Source: JANPLN01 sp043757265 (GTDB taxonomy: Bacteria > Bdellovibrionota > Bdellovibrionia > Bdellovibrionales > JAGQZY01). Taken from it: DNA of 64,000 nt. The DNA is taken from positions 1-64,000 of the forward strand of contig JAYUQP010000061.1 in assembly GCA_043757265.1 (NCBI GenBank), given 5' to 3'. How positions within the stretch are numbered: the first letter of the stretch is position 1; each line of letters opens with the position of its first letter. A program made the translations under genes and the position numbers. Below the pieces are notes generated by a model. That model was given only the letters and a program-made list of their open reading frames with translations, ran no database searches and was not told the origin of the DNA. Positions 24,992 through 33,745 of this stretch are shown here, one piece after another.

Positions 24992-25903
24992 ATGAGTGAA
25001 ATTTTAGTTGTTGGAAGTTTAGCCTACGATTCAATCTCAAGCCCCGAAGGCGCCGTTGAAAAAAGCCTTGGCGGCTCTGCCAACTTTTTTTCCATAGCCG
25101 CACATCACTACGCCAATGTCCGCGTGGTCGGCGTGGTCGGTGGTGATTACACCGATGGTGATCTTCAGGTTTTAAAAAGCCGAAAAAATATCGATGTGCA
25201 AGGAATCCAAAAAGTAAGCGAAGGCAAAACCTTTCATTGGAAAGGAAAGTACGAAGGCGATCTCAGTGAGGCGCAAACTTTAAAGACAGATCTCAATGTT
25301 TTTGAACACTTCAATCCTGAACTACCCAATGATTACAAAACCAGCTCGCATGTTTTTTTAGCCAACATCGATCCCGTGTTGCAGTTGAAGGTTTTAGATC
25401 AGATCAAAAATCCTAAATTGATTGCTGCCGACACCATGAATTTTTGGATCACTTCAAAACTTGATGTTCTTAAAGAGCTGATCTCTCGAATTCACTTAAT
25501 TTTTATCAATGAGGGCGAAGCGAAACTTCTGACAAAAACCACCAACGCCATTGCAGCCTCAGAAGAGCTTCTCAAAATGGGACTCAAAGGTGTTTTTATT
25601 AAGCGCGGGGAGTATGGGTCTTTGATCCGCACCGCCGATGGGCTAGGTGTCTTGCCGGCGTTTCCCGTGCCGCGAGTATTCGATCCAACCGGCGCCGGCG
25701 ACTCATTTGCTGGAGCGAGTTTTGGTTATCTCTGCAAACAAGACCGATTTGATTTTGAAACACTCAAAACGGGGGTGGTCGAGGGAACTGTGATGGCAAG
25801 CTTCACTGTCGAAAAGTTTGGTCTAGGTCGCCTTCTCGAGGTAACGCCCCAAGAGCTTGAGCAGCGTCGAAAGAAGTTTTTGCAAACTGTGACGTTCGCC
25901 TAG
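24992..25903 (+). CDS. PfkB-family sugar or nucleoside kinase
   Basis: 303 residues. GGSANFFSIAAHHYANVRVVG and VFDPTGAGDSFAGASFG (the DTGAGD anion hole with catalytic Asp) define the PfkB/ribokinase fold. AAGGAG precedes the ATG. It phosphorylates a sugar or nucleoside with ATP in the cytoplasm; the substrate cannot be told from sequence (adenosine and ribose are both possible). It leads a same-strand run with the coiled-coil protein, phosphoesterase and pgi. The second PfkB protein in the window, at 22446, is clearly different. Confidence 0.85.
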   Translation: MSEILVVGSLAYDSISSPEGAVEKSLGGSANFFSIAAHHYANVRVVGVVGGDYTDGDLQVLKSRKNIDVQGIQKVSEGKTFHWKGKYEGDLSEAQTLKTDLNVFEHFNPELPNDYKTSSHVFLANIDPVLQLKVLDQIKNPKLIAADTMNFWITSKLDVLKELISRIHLIFINEGEAKLLTKTTNAIAASEELLKMGLKGVFIKRGEYGSLIRTADGLGVLPAFPVPRVFDPTGAGDSFAGASFGYLCKQDRFDFETLKTGVVEGTVMASFTVEKFGLGRLLEVTPQELEQRRKKFLQTVTFA

Positions 25904-25966
25904 GTTTTTGCCAAGATGGTTAGTTTTGCTAAATAGAATGGAAGCGAATTCCGATATTTAGAGCTG

Positions 25967-26956
25967 ATGAAGAGCCAAAAAACAAAACTCATGAATAAGC
26001 TCGAAGGTCTCAAAAAAAGGGAACAGGGAACTGATCCGCTGAGTGAAGACCCAATGGAGCAGGAAATCCCCTTCGTCAGTGAAGAAGCTGAGGATAAAAC
26101 CGAAGTTTCAAGCGGCTCAAAAAATACCACTCTCAACTTTGATAACGCGTCGCTAGCCAGCGCTCCTGCTCCGTTCAGAACCGACGAGGGCACGGCTGTT
26201 ATATCGCAAGTAAAATCTTTAAAAGCCACACGGGTTGTTCAGCGTGGGAACGAAGAATCGACCCATGTCGAAATTACTGCAGGACGAGAAAATCGCGATA
26301 AAGAAAAAGTTAGTTATGGCGATGTCTACCGGCTTGACGCCCATTCTGAAGAGCCAGCTGGCGGGATGCTTAATCACATGGAGCATTTGCGGCTGGCGCA
26401 GGAAAAAATAAATGATCTCGAAAACGAAGTCGAAGAGCTGCGCCGGGAAAACGACGAAATTATGTCTGTGGCAGACACGTTTAAAGCGCTCAGCGAAGAG
26501 TATTACGAACAAATGGAACGGCTCAAGTCGGGCCTGGTAGATTCCCGTGAAACGTCGACTCAAGAAAATCGTATTCTAAAAGACACGTTGCAAGAAAAGG
26601 ATAAGCAAATCCACGAGCTCAAGCAGACAAATTCCGACTTAAAATCCAAGGTGGAATCCAATTTTAAACAAATACGCAAGCGTGAGCGGGATCTTGAGTA
26701 TCGTTTAGAGCTGGTAAAGGCTGAGGAAGCCACACTCTTAAAAACAAAAGACAAAACCATTATCGAACTTCGTCGAAAAGTAGATAAGTTAGACCAAGAG
26801 ATGGAAGTCTACAGAGACAAAAACAAAGAACATTACGAAAAACTGCAGCAGCAGCAGCAAACAGTGCGAGCGGTTGTGCGCGCATTGCGTATTGCATTAA
26901 CTCGTTTAGAGGGCGATTTTGGTGTGGATTTTGAGATTCTGAAAAAAGCTGAATAA
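25967..26956 (+). CDS. Long coiled-coil protein of unknown function
   Basis: 329 residues, strongly acidic and basic, with no signal peptide or membrane segment. Residues 1-125 are low in structure and rich in Glu, Asp, Ser and Thr. From about 135 to 300 there is near-continuous heptad pattern (HLRLAQEKINDLENEVEEL and similar), ending in LQQQQQTVRAVVRALRIALTRLEGDFGVDF. It is a cytoplasmic scaffold or cytoskeletal type of protein. It ends five bases before the phosphoesterase ATG, so they are co-transcribed. I do not recognise a named family. Confidence 0.8.
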   Translation: MKSQKTKLMNKLEGLKKREQGTDPLSEDPMEQEIPFVSEEAEDKTEVSSGSKNTTLNFDNASLASAPAPFRTDEGTAVISQVKSLKATRVVQRGNEESTHVEITAGRENRDKEKVSYGDVYRLDAHSEEPAGGMLNHMEHLRLAQEKINDLENEVEELRRENDEIMSVADTFKALSEEYYEQMERLKSGLVDSRETSTQENRILKDTLQEKDKQIHELKQTNSDLKSKVESNFKQIRKRERDLEYRLELVKAEEATLLKTKDKTIIELRRKVDKLDQEMEVYRDKNKEHYEKLQQQQQTVRAVVRALRIALTRLEGDFGVDFEILKKAE

Positions 26957-26961
26957 CCTCT

Positions 26962-28035
26962 ATGAAAAAAATTAAACTTATCATCAGTGACTTACATCTG
27001 GGAAAAGGTCGAAAAACCGCCTCAGGTATGATCAACCCACTTGAGGAATTTTACTTCGAAGACAAGCTTGTCGAATTTATCGATTTTTATTCGTCGGGAA
27101 AATTCCGCGATTATGAGGTCGAGTTGATTATCAATGGGGATTTTTTAAATTTCCTGCAAGTCGATTATCACGGTCATTTTCTCACGGTGATCACCGAGGG
27201 CGTGGCTCTCGAAAAATTAAAAGGGATTATCAAGGGCCAGGAAAAAGTTTTCCGTGCGCTCAAGGAATTTGCGTCGGTGCCACATCGATCCATTACGTAT
27301 ATTGTAGGCAACCACGATCAAGCCATGCTGTGGCCGCAGTTGCGCGCGTATTTTAACGAGTGTGTTGGAACCTCGGTGAAATTTAAAAATATTGCTTACA
27401 ACTTCGATGGAATTCACATTGAACACGGTCATATGCACGAGGCGGCAAATCGCTTAGACCCTAAGAAGTTTTTCCTTAAAAAAGATCTCCCAGAGCCGAT
27501 CATGAATCTTCCCTTTGGCTCTCACTTTTTTATCGAATTCGTGATGAAGATTAAACAAAAACATCCACATATCGATAAAGTCCGCCCGTTTAATAAACTT
27601 ATTCGATGGGCCTTGATCAACGAAACGTGGTTCACATTGACCACATTTGTAAAGTTGATTGGTTTTTTTATCAAAGCCATGGCGACGTCACACCCCACAA
27701 AACATTTTCCGATGAAACGGATTATCCAAACACTGCTTGAGAGTGCGATTTTTCCAGACCTTAGCGATTCGGCGCACAAGATTTTAAAGCACGAAGCGGT
27801 TAATACGGTTGTTTTTGGTCACACCCATGTTTACGAATATCGACAGTGGGAAGGTGGCAAAGAGTATTTCAACACTGGGACCTGGACAGATATCACGTCG
27901 CTTGATATCAAATCTCTCGGCAAGATCACTAAGCTGACCTATGTGTTTATCGACTACGAAACTGGGCGCCCTTCCTGCCGTTTGAAAGAATGGAAAGGCT
28001 ACCACAAGGTCGAAGAAGACGTAGTGGTTGCCTAA
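26962..28035 (+). CDS. Calcineurin-like metallophosphoesterase
   Basis: 357 residues. The metal-ligand motifs are in order: ISDLHLGKG (about residue 10), NGDFLNF (53), YIVGNHDQAM (112), EHGHMHE (155) and FGHTHVYEYR (282). This is the LpxH/UDP-diacylglucosamine-hydrolase type of phosphoesterase, but the C-terminal half is longer than LpxH (about 240 residues) and contains basic helices that could touch membrane. The substrate is open: a lipid A precursor, a nucleotide or a phosphoprotein. It follows the coiled-coil gene by five bases and precedes pgi by 29. Confidence 0.85.
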   Translation: MKKIKLIISDLHLGKGRKTASGMINPLEEFYFEDKLVEFIDFYSSGKFRDYEVELIINGDFLNFLQVDYHGHFLTVITEGVALEKLKGIIKGQEKVFRALKEFASVPHRSITYIVGNHDQAMLWPQLRAYFNECVGTSVKFKNIAYNFDGIHIEHGHMHEAANRLDPKKFFLKKDLPEPIMNLPFGSHFFIEFVMKIKQKHPHIDKVRPFNKLIRWALINETWFTLTTFVKLIGFFIKAMATSHPTKHFPMKRIIQTLLESAIFPDLSDSAHKILKHEAVNTVVFGHTHVYEYRQWEGGKEYFNTGTWTDITSLDIKSLGKITKLTYVFIDYETGRPSCRLKEWKGYHKVEEDVVVA

Positions 28036-28064
28036 CAGCTAAAAATCTTGTTAAAATTTTGTTC

Positions 28065-29312
28065 ATGTGGAACATACAGCACGCTTCTCAAAAAGTAGAC
28101 CCGACTGTTTTAGAAAAAGCTCAGTATCATTTAAAGCGTTTGCTCGATGAAAAAAAAAGCGGATTTTTCGACTTGGCAATCCTCGAAAAAGGGAGTCTTG
28201 AGGCCGAAACGCTCGCCAAACAGTTGGGTGCAAACTTTGACACATTTTGTGTTTTGGGTATTGGCGGGAGTTCACTCGGAGCGCAAGCTGTGGTCGAGGC
28301 TCTCGCGCCGCAAGAACTTGAAAATAAAAAAATTATTTTTTTTGACAATGTAGATTCTAAAAGCTTTTTTCGCAAAGTTCGTGGAATCAAGAACATTGAG
28401 CGTACACTGTGGGTGCTGGTTTCGAAAAGTGGTGGAACTGTCGAGACGTTGGCGCAAGCGGATTTTTTACAGCAATTTTTATCGGAAACGCACAACATCC
28501 ACTTGCACCAAAAATCAGTGGTGGTGACCGAGTTTAAAAAAAGCCCACTTCGCGATTGGGCTTTAAAACACAAGGTGCCACAGCTCGAAGTGCCCCTTAA
28601 CATTGGCGGACGATTTTCGGTACTCACTCCCGTGGGCACACTCCTTTTTCATCTTTTGGGTTTGGATGTTGCACAGATGTTGAGCGGTGCGGAAAAAGCA
28701 CTTCAACAAAAAGTCCAGCTCTGCGAGTTGATTGCCCAGTTCGCCATGAGTCTTTCGCGACAGGAAAGCACGACGTATTTTTTGAACTATAGCGATGACC
28801 TGAAATATTGGGGACAGTGGCTGCAACAGCTGTGGGCAGAGTCCTTAGGAAAAAGAGTTGCACAGGATATGTCTATGGCCCCTGCCATGAGTATTCCCTA
28901 CGCCTGTCGTGGGGCTACAGATCAGCACTCCGTGCTGCAGCAAATTTCAGAAGGCACGCAAAAAAAAATGGTGTGTATTTTGCGAGTCAAAGAGTCGGAG
29001 TCTTTCGGTCCAATATTAAAGGAACAGTTCTTATCAAATGACGACCAATTGCAGGGTAAAAACCTGGGGCAGCTGTTGGCGGCAGAAGCTTCGGCCATCC
29101 AGCAGGCGCTTAATGAGGCGGGCGTGGCGACACTTACACTTCAAACTGACAAGCTGGATGGCGGAAGCATTGGTTACCTTTTGATGACGTTTCAATTGAT
29201 CGTTGCGACCTTAGGCCTGATGTACAATTTGGACCCATTTAACCAGCCCGGCGTTGAGCGAGGCAAAGTTCTCACTCGACTTATTTTATCGAATTCCCTC
29301 AAGTTTACTTAA
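28065..29312 (+). CDS. pgi: Glucose-6-phosphate isomerase
   Basis: 415 residues from ATG 28065; the frame runs further upstream into the phosphoesterase gene, but MWNIQHASQKVDPTVLEKA begins the family similarity. VLGIGGSSLGAQAVVEAL and WVLVSKSGGTVETLAQADF are the sugar-phosphate-binding SIS motifs. Pgi interconverts glucose-6-phosphate and fructose-6-phosphate in glycolysis. It is the short bacterial type (E. coli Pgi is 549). No strong ribosome site is visible, so translation may be coupled to upstream genes. A terminator follows at 29349. Confidence 0.93.
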   Translation: MWNIQHASQKVDPTVLEKAQYHLKRLLDEKKSGFFDLAILEKGSLEAETLAKQLGANFDTFCVLGIGGSSLGAQAVVEALAPQELENKKIIFFDNVDSKSFFRKVRGIKNIERTLWVLVSKSGGTVETLAQADFLQQFLSETHNIHLHQKSVVVTEFKKSPLRDWALKHKVPQLEVPLNIGGRFSVLTPVGTLLFHLLGLDVAQMLSGAEKALQQKVQLCELIAQFAMSLSRQESTTYFLNYSDDLKYWGQWLQQLWAESLGKRVAQDMSMAPAMSIPYACRGATDQHSVLQQISEGTQKKMVCILRVKESESFGPILKEQFLSNDDQLQGKNLGQLLAAEASAIQQALNEAGVATLTLQTDKLDGGSIGYLLMTFQLIVATLGLMYNLDPFNQPGVERGKVLTRLILSNSLKFT

Positions 29313-29348
29313 AATTACACCGTAATAATTCTAGAGCCTAATTTTAAT

Positions 29349-29374
29349 AAAGCCTACTTTTTAGCTAGGCTTTT
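29349..29374 (+). terminator. Terminator hairpin after pgi
   Basis: AAAGCCTA (29349-29356) pairs with TAGGCTTT (29366-29373) over a nine-base loop, then a short T-run. It closes the rlmN-distal operon before the FHA-GGDEF gene. Confidence 0.65.
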
Positions 29375-29397
29375 AGTACTTATGAGGGAGATCAGTA

Positions 29398-30345
29398 ATG
29401 TCTTCAGCCAAGAAAAAAGACTTTGACGACAATAGTACGGTGACCGAAGAAAAAACCAGTATTGTACAAACGCTAACGTTTGATCGCCGCCTGCAGCAAA
29501 TGTCTCAGATGCCGCCGTCGATGGTATTACTCATGGGACCTGCTGGATATGTTGGTCGCCACTGGAGTATCGATAACAATGATATCATCATTGGCCGTTC
29601 GATGAGCGCCAATGTTTTTATCGACGATCGCAGCGTTAGTAAGTCCCACGCAAAACTCACACAATCATTTGGCGAAGTTTCCATTATCGATTTGGACTCA
29701 ACAAACAAAACAATCGTTAACGGTACGGCGATTCCTCCCTTTGTCCCAAAGAAACTTGAAAACAACGATCAGATTAAAGTCGGAAACGTTCTATTTAAAT
29801 ATTTAGCGCAAGGAAGCCTGGAGGGTGTAGCTGCCCAAAACCTTCAACAAAAAAGCGAAAAGGATTCACTGACCACAATTTGGAACAAAGGCGCCTTAGC
29901 GGTCAAGGGACCAGAGCTTGTAAAGCGAGCTAAAGTTTTAGGCGTTCCTTTAAGTCTTCTAGTTTTCGATTTAGACCATTTTAAAAAGATTAACGACGGC
30001 TACAGTCACCAAGGCGGCGACTACGTTCTGAAAGAGCTTGCCACCGTGATTCAATCTAAACTCATTCGTGGTGACGACTACTTCGCTCGCTTTGGGGGAG
30101 AAGAATTTGTCATCGTATTGATGGCAACAAATATCAAAATGGGTGAAGAGATTGGCGAGCGCATCCGTGCGACGATCGAAAAACACGATTTTGTTTTCGA
30201 CCACAAAAAGATTTCAGTCACTGTGTCCATAGGAATTTCAGAAATGGAACCCGAGATGAGCACATTCGATGAGCTTTTTTCAAGATCCGATTCCGCTCTC
30301 TATGCCTCAAAAAATTCCGGCCGCAACAGAGTTACCTGCCTGTAA
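29398..30345 (+). CDS. FHA-GGDEF diguanylate cyclase (DgcB-like)
   Basis: 315 residues. Residues 1-45 are a Thr/Ser-rich tail (NSTVTEEKTSIVQTLTF). The FHA domain spans about 65-145 (IIIGRSMSANVFI, SVSKSHAKLT, DLDSTNKTIVNGT) and binds phosphothreonine peptides. The GGDEF domain spans about 160-315: RFGGEEFVIVL is the active-site loop, and RGDD five residues before it is the RxxD inhibitory site, so product feedback is expected. It makes cyclic di-GMP. The layout matches DgcB of Bdellovibrio, whose FHA reads its own phosphorylated tail and which is needed for prey invasion; this gene is probably the counterpart, but I cannot confirm orthology. AGGGAG precedes the ATG. The stop codon lies inside an inverted repeat. 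Confidence 0.9.
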   Translation: MSSAKKKDFDDNSTVTEEKTSIVQTLTFDRRLQQMSQMPPSMVLLMGPAGYVGRHWSIDNNDIIIGRSMSANVFIDDRSVSKSHAKLTQSFGEVSIIDLDSTNKTIVNGTAIPPFVPKKLENNDQIKVGNVLFKYLAQGSLEGVAAQNLQQKSEKDSLTTIWNKGALAVKGPELVKRAKVLGVPLSLLVFDLDHFKKINDGYSHQGGDYVLKELATVIQSKLIRGDDYFARFGGEEFVIVLMATNIKMGEEIGERIRATIEKHDFVFDHKKISVTVSIGISEMEPEMSTFDELFSRSDSALYASKNSGRNRVTCL

Positions 30346-30430
30346 AGGTACGGACACACTTCTGCAACTCAACGTGTTAGTAAGCGCACCTTACTAACAC
30401 GTTGAGCCGCAGAAGTGTGTCCGTACCTTT
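30344..30430. repeat. Long inverted repeat (family A) filling the gap between convergent genes
   Basis: Arms 30344-30384 and 30390-30430 (41 bp each) are complementary except for two mismatches, around a 5-base loop CGCAC. They begin AAAGGTACGGACACAC. The left arm contains the stop of the cyclase gene and the right arm abuts the stop of the convergent lipoprotein gene, so the palindrome occupies the whole gap. It should act as a two-way terminator. A diverged half-copy lies at 55713-55750. Confidence 0.9.
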
Positions 30431-31241
30431 AATCGACCACGTCATCGTTTTGATCTAACTCATCATCTCCGTTGTCGACTCCCAAATTTGATTCAGTTTC
30501 TAATCCTTTTCTGAAACAGGTATAAAGGTCGGCGGCTGATGGATCGATAGTTGGGCATGGGTTCGCTGTTGGAACTGGTGTGCCGGCTGAGATGTCCGTG
30601 GGTGCAGCAATCGAAGACATATCAATCCTTCTAAAGAGATTCGCAATCTGCAACTGTAACAAAATTTCAGAGCCGGAGGCCGGAAAGACCGCATTTGGTC
30701 CAAACACTTGAAATTCCGATTCTTCAGTTGTTCCGAATGTAAAAGCAACGCCACCAACCGTACCAGAAATGTAGATACTTTTATTAAGAAGAGCTAAAGG
30801 CGCTCCGCTCGGCAGAGTAGATGTTTGTTTTAGCTTTGCTTTGATTCTGCGTACGGCTGAAATATTGAGTGTGGCTGTACCGACAGGCTCGACCGTTGTT
30901 ACCAACATATTTGTGGTAAACGGTCCCGCAAACGCGACGCTATCTCCATCAACCTCGCTTGGGGAGGCACTTGCTTCTGTTTCAAATTCGATCTCTGCCA
31001 TAGTTGTCCAAAGCGCACTTAAAATTATTGTTCTTGAGCTCGCATCAGAAATTGATGCGGGAGCTGCTGTTGCTACAGGCACTAAGAAATCTACGACTTT
31101 TTGCCAAAAGTCATTACGTGCGACTGTGGCTAAATTAGATGACCCGTTAATTTTTAAGCTGACAACCGGATTGCCTGTATCTGTCCCATTTTGCGAGCAG
31201 CTTAACAAAAGTAAGAATGGCAAAAACAAAAACCTTCTCAT
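30429..31241 (-). CDS. Lipoprotein, paralogue 1 of the Asp-rich-tail family
   Basis: 270 residues. FLFLPFLLLLSCSQNG is a lipoprotein signal with a good lipobox (LLSC). It shares with 32162-33001 and 33746-34675 the order: exporter signal, PVA or PSS segment, TMAEIEFET or IDTIEFET, VDGD, GPF or GPY, KAKLKQT or KMKLHMA, SGAPxxLxNxSIYIxG, ESEFQVFGPNAVFP, LQIANLF, CPTIDPSAADLYTCFRKGLE, and an Asp-rich tail (DNGDDELDQNDDVVD). It starts by ATGA overlap with the regulator gene upstream, so they are translationally coupled. It is outer-membrane or periplasmic. The acidic tail suggests calcium binding; function unknown. Confidence 0.85.
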   Translation of the reverse strand: MRRFLFLPFLLLLSCSQNGTDTGNPVVSLKINGSSNLATVARNDFWQKVVDFLVPVATAAPASISDASSRTIILSALWTTMAEIEFETEASASPSEVDGDSVAFAGPFTTNMLVTTVEPVGTATLNISAVRRIKAKLKQTSTLPSGAPLALLNKSIYISGTVGGVAFTFGTTEESEFQVFGPNAVFPASGSEILLQLQIANLFRRIDMSSIAAPTDISAGTPVPTANPCPTIDPSAADLYTCFRKGLETESNLGVDNGDDELDQNDDVVD

Positions 31242-32101
31242 ATTTTTTCCTTTTCAATTTTTTTCTGAGTTAAGGGAAATGCCGCTAATTCAATATGATA
31301 AACTTGATCAGCATTAGTCGTTTTCTGTCCTAACGTATGAAGCTTAGTTATAGCTTCATTTAGGATTTCTGTAACGTGCGGTAAATCTTCTGTGCGTATG
31401 GCAACTGTGTGCCCCATGATACTTCTGTTAGCGCGTGCAACATTTTCTATACTCTCGGCTGCAAACCTAAACATTTCGCGATGAAACTCACCGAGACTCA
31501 TTTTATAAATACCTTCTTTACAATCCAAAGCCATTTTGGGAATCGTGTATTTGCCTTGTGCACTCACGGTCACAAATCCACTTGCAACTAAAAATCGTAT
31601 AGCCTCTTCGCAATCTGCCAAGCTCACTTTGCCATTGAGTCGCGCTTGCAACCATGCAGGATTTGGATCGAAATCTGCGAGAGCGACCATCTCCCTGATG
31701 GCCACGTAATACCAATTCGTTAAATACTTATAAACTTCGAGCTCTTTATTGTTTGTTTTTTTGAATGCTTGTAGTTTGGTCATATCGCCAACTGCTCTCA
31801 ACCGTACCTCAGGATTTTCAGATGTCCCGACCGTGTGTAAAAGTTCGAGAAAGCGCTGTTCAGACAAGGATAACTTTAAGTGGGGAGCCATTTTAGATAA
31901 CGCTTTAGAGGACAGCGACCTCTTTCCGCTTAAGCACATGGGTAGGTATCCAATTGCAAGCTGTGCTTTTTCTGAAATGGCTCGCATTGAAATTCTTTCT
32001 TCAGATTTTAAGAATTCGAACCAGGATTTTAAAAATAAAAGATGATCGACATGATCGAAGATATTTGGCTTTTGTTGAGATGCTAGTTTTTTAGCCGACA
32101 A
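31238..32101 (-). CDS. TIGR02147-family regulator (HTH plus DUF4423)
   Basis: About 287 residues. I prefer TTG 32101, which has AAAGGA seven bases upstream; TTG 32119 is also in frame but sits in the U-run of the preceding terminator. The N-terminal part (RAISEKAQLAIGYLPMCLSGKRSLS) is a helix-turn-helix. The C-terminal part (SLGEFHREMFRFAAESIENV to DQVYHIELAAFPLT) matches DUF4423. The family is mainly known from Bdellovibrio-like bacteria and Fibrobacter, with presumed regulatory function. It overlaps the downstream lipoprotein by four bases (ATGA), so it probably controls that lipoprotein or its paralogues (inferred). Confidence 0.85.
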   Translation of the reverse strand: MSAKKLASQQKPNIFDHVDHLLFLKSWFEFLKSEERISMRAISEKAQLAIGYLPMCLSGKRSLSSKALSKMAPHLKLSLSEQRFLELLHTVGTSENPEVRLRAVGDMTKLQAFKKTNNKELEVYKYLTNWYYVAIREMVALADFDPNPAWLQARLNGKVSLADCEEAIRFLVASGFVTVSAQGKYTIPKMALDCKEGIYKMSLGEFHREMFRFAAESIENVARANRSIMGHTVAIRTEDLPHVTEILNEAITKLHTLGQKTTNADQVYHIELAAFPLTQKKIEKEKI

Positions 32102-32117
32102 AATTTTATCCTTTTGC

Positions 32118-32146
32118 AAAAAAAGCTGGTGTACAAAACACCAGCT
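32118..32146 (-). terminator. Rho-independent terminator after lipoprotein paralogue 2
   Basis: AGCTGGTGT (32124-32132) pairs with ACACCAGCT (32138-32146), loop of five. On the minus strand it is followed by seven Ts (32118-32124). It lies directly before the regulator gene, so the regulator needs its own promoter or read-through. Confidence 0.85.
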
Positions 32147-32161
32147 GACTTATTTATTTGA

Positions 32162-33001
32162 TCAATTTACTGAATCTTCATCAACTTCTAGATCTCCGTC
32201 GCCATCTTCATCAGATCCGCAATCAGCTTCTTGTTCTAATCCGTTACGTACACAGGTAAATACATCTGAAGCACTTACATCAATCGCAGGACATAAGTTT
32301 GCTCCAGCATATCGACTAGATGCAGAGATCACCGCACCATTTGGTATTCCGGATAGATTGATTTGCTTGAATACATTGGCTAATTGGATTTCGACTGCAA
32401 TCCCTTGGCCGTCGACTGGAACCACAGCGTTTGGTCCACCAATTTCGACTTCAGTCTCTTCACTTGACTGGTAGGTAAAGCTGTTAGCTCCGATAGATCC
32501 TGTTATATAAATACTATTGTTTGTTAATCCTCCAGGAGCACCGCTCACGGCAGACTCGGCCATGTGCAATTTCATTTTGATACGTTTGAAAGGAATTTGT
32601 GGAATAGTTTGGGTATCGAGCACTGTCGCTGTAGTTGCTAGTAAATCCACCGCATACGGGCCTGTAAATTCGATCTCATCGCCATCCACTTCGGCAACGT
32701 CGCCCACTTCATCAGTTTCAAATTCGATAGTATCAATCATAATCCAAGCATTGGTTAATGAGATGACCAGACCGGTGGAATCTACCATTGAGGCCGGCAT
32801 GAACGCATAAGAACTCGGTAATATAAATTCTAGTATTTTTTCATATGGTGTCAGCTTTGCGACGGTAGGTGCAGAGCTTGATGCTGCCATAGTGAAGGGC
32901 ACTGTTACCTGGGGCGTTACTGTATTACTTTCCGAGCAAGCATTAATTGTCATTAGTGCGGTAAGTGCTAGTAGTGTTTTGTTGAGTAAAGACTTCTTCA
33001 A
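32162..33001 (-). CDS. Lipoprotein, paralogue 2 of the Asp-rich-tail family
   Basis: 279 residues. The signal ends LTALMTINACSES; NAC is the lipid-attachment cysteine with a weak lipobox. It is a close copy of 33746-34675 (both have SSYAFMPxSMVDSTGLV, DTIEFE or ESVEFE, GPYAVxLL, QVDGQGI-like VPVDGQGI, FKQI and LSG). The tail is DEDGDGDLEVDED. GGAGGA precedes the ATG. It has its own terminator at 32118. The upstream 200 bp are shared with the third paralogue, including a palindrome. The protein is exported, probably anchored in the outer membrane; function unknown. Calcium binding by the DxDGDGD tail is plausible. Confidence 0.85.
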   Translation of the reverse strand: MKKSLLNKTLLALTALMTINACSESNTVTPQVTVPFTMAASSSAPTVAKLTPYEKILEFILPSSYAFMPASMVDSTGLVISLTNAWIMIDTIEFETDEVGDVAEVDGDEIEFTGPYAVDLLATTATVLDTQTIPQIPFKRIKMKLHMAESAVSGAPGGLTNNSIYITGSIGANSFTYQSSEETEVEIGGPNAVVPVDGQGIAVEIQLANVFKQINLSGIPNGAVISASSRYAGANLCPAIDVSASDVFTCVRNGLEQEADCGSDEDGDGDLEVDEDSVN

Positions 33002-33083
33002 TTTATTCCTCCTTGGAATCTCGAGTTTTGATCGTTTCGAGTTGCTTTAAGAATAACAAACCTAAATAATAATTTAAATAAAA

Positions 33084-33097
33084 ATCACAGATGTGAT
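33084..33097. promoter_or_regulatory. Operator-like palindrome upstream of lipoprotein paralogue 2
   Basis: ATCACA-GA-TGTGAT, a palindrome with a two-base centre, is also present at 34759-34772 at the equivalent distance (about 85-90 bp) from the start of paralogue 3. A second shared motif TGTGATCGCAAAATCTCA lies at 33187-33204. The half-site order differs from a CRP site. It is a candidate binding site for a dimeric regulator. Confidence 0.55.
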
Positions 33098-33705
33098 CAA
33101 ACAAAAACAAAAAAAGACATTAAATTGAACAATAACAGATAATTACAAGTTGTATCATAATTAGTATTTTAACCCGGTAGATATTTTGTGATCGCAAAAT
33201 CTCATTTCAAAACATAGCTTTAAACAGTCTGTGCCGTTAAATCTGCTGGGGGTGGCTAATGATCATTAGAAGCAAAAGCGATCGCATGGTGTCAGCATTG
33301 TGCTAGCGCTAATATCTGCATTGAGGACTTACAGCTGTTCAAATTTAAAAGGGCTGTGCGAACGATGTCGCATTAAGATTTTTCTGCGTTGAGATGCTGG
33401 TCACATTTAGCTGAATCAATAATCGAAAGCATCAATTCACAGTCTCCGTGGTAAAAGACGAGAGAATCGTCAAGACACTTCAAATTATATTTTGGGTTAG
33501 GGCCATCTTCTGCGACCCAGCACTATTTAAAATTAACTTTATTTCTGCTGAAATCGTCCGCCGTGTTCTGTCTTGGCTTTCGTAGAGTGATACTTAGAAT
33601 CTCAAAATACAAACTGAGTCCTGGAAAGTAGAAAGTGATCGAATGATCAGAGGGAGTGGCTTTTTAGTGAAAATTATTTTATACAGTGAGGGTGTTCTAC
33701 CTTAG

Positions 33706-33738
33706 AATCTGTAGGCTGGCAGTTCCAGCCTACAGATT
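33706..33738. terminator. Perfect hairpin after lipoprotein paralogue 3
   Basis: AATCTGTAGGCTGG (33706-33719) and CCAGCCTACAGATT (33725-33738) pair over 14 bp with a five-base loop. It lies just beyond the minus-strand stop at 33746. There is no strong T-run on that strand, so termination is probable but not certain. Confidence 0.65.
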
Positions 33739-33745
33739 TATACAA

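Larger units (their letters stand above)
33002..33745. other. 744-bp gap upstream of lipoprotein paralogue 2
   Basis: The 200 bp next to 33002 are similar to the region upstream of paralogue 3 (ribosome site, AT-rich stretch, two TGTGATC motifs) and probably hold the minus-strand promoter. From about 33210 to 33700 I see no coding frame, no repeat shared with other places, and no clear structure. At 33706-33738 a perfect hairpin follows the third paralogue. Confidence 0.5.
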
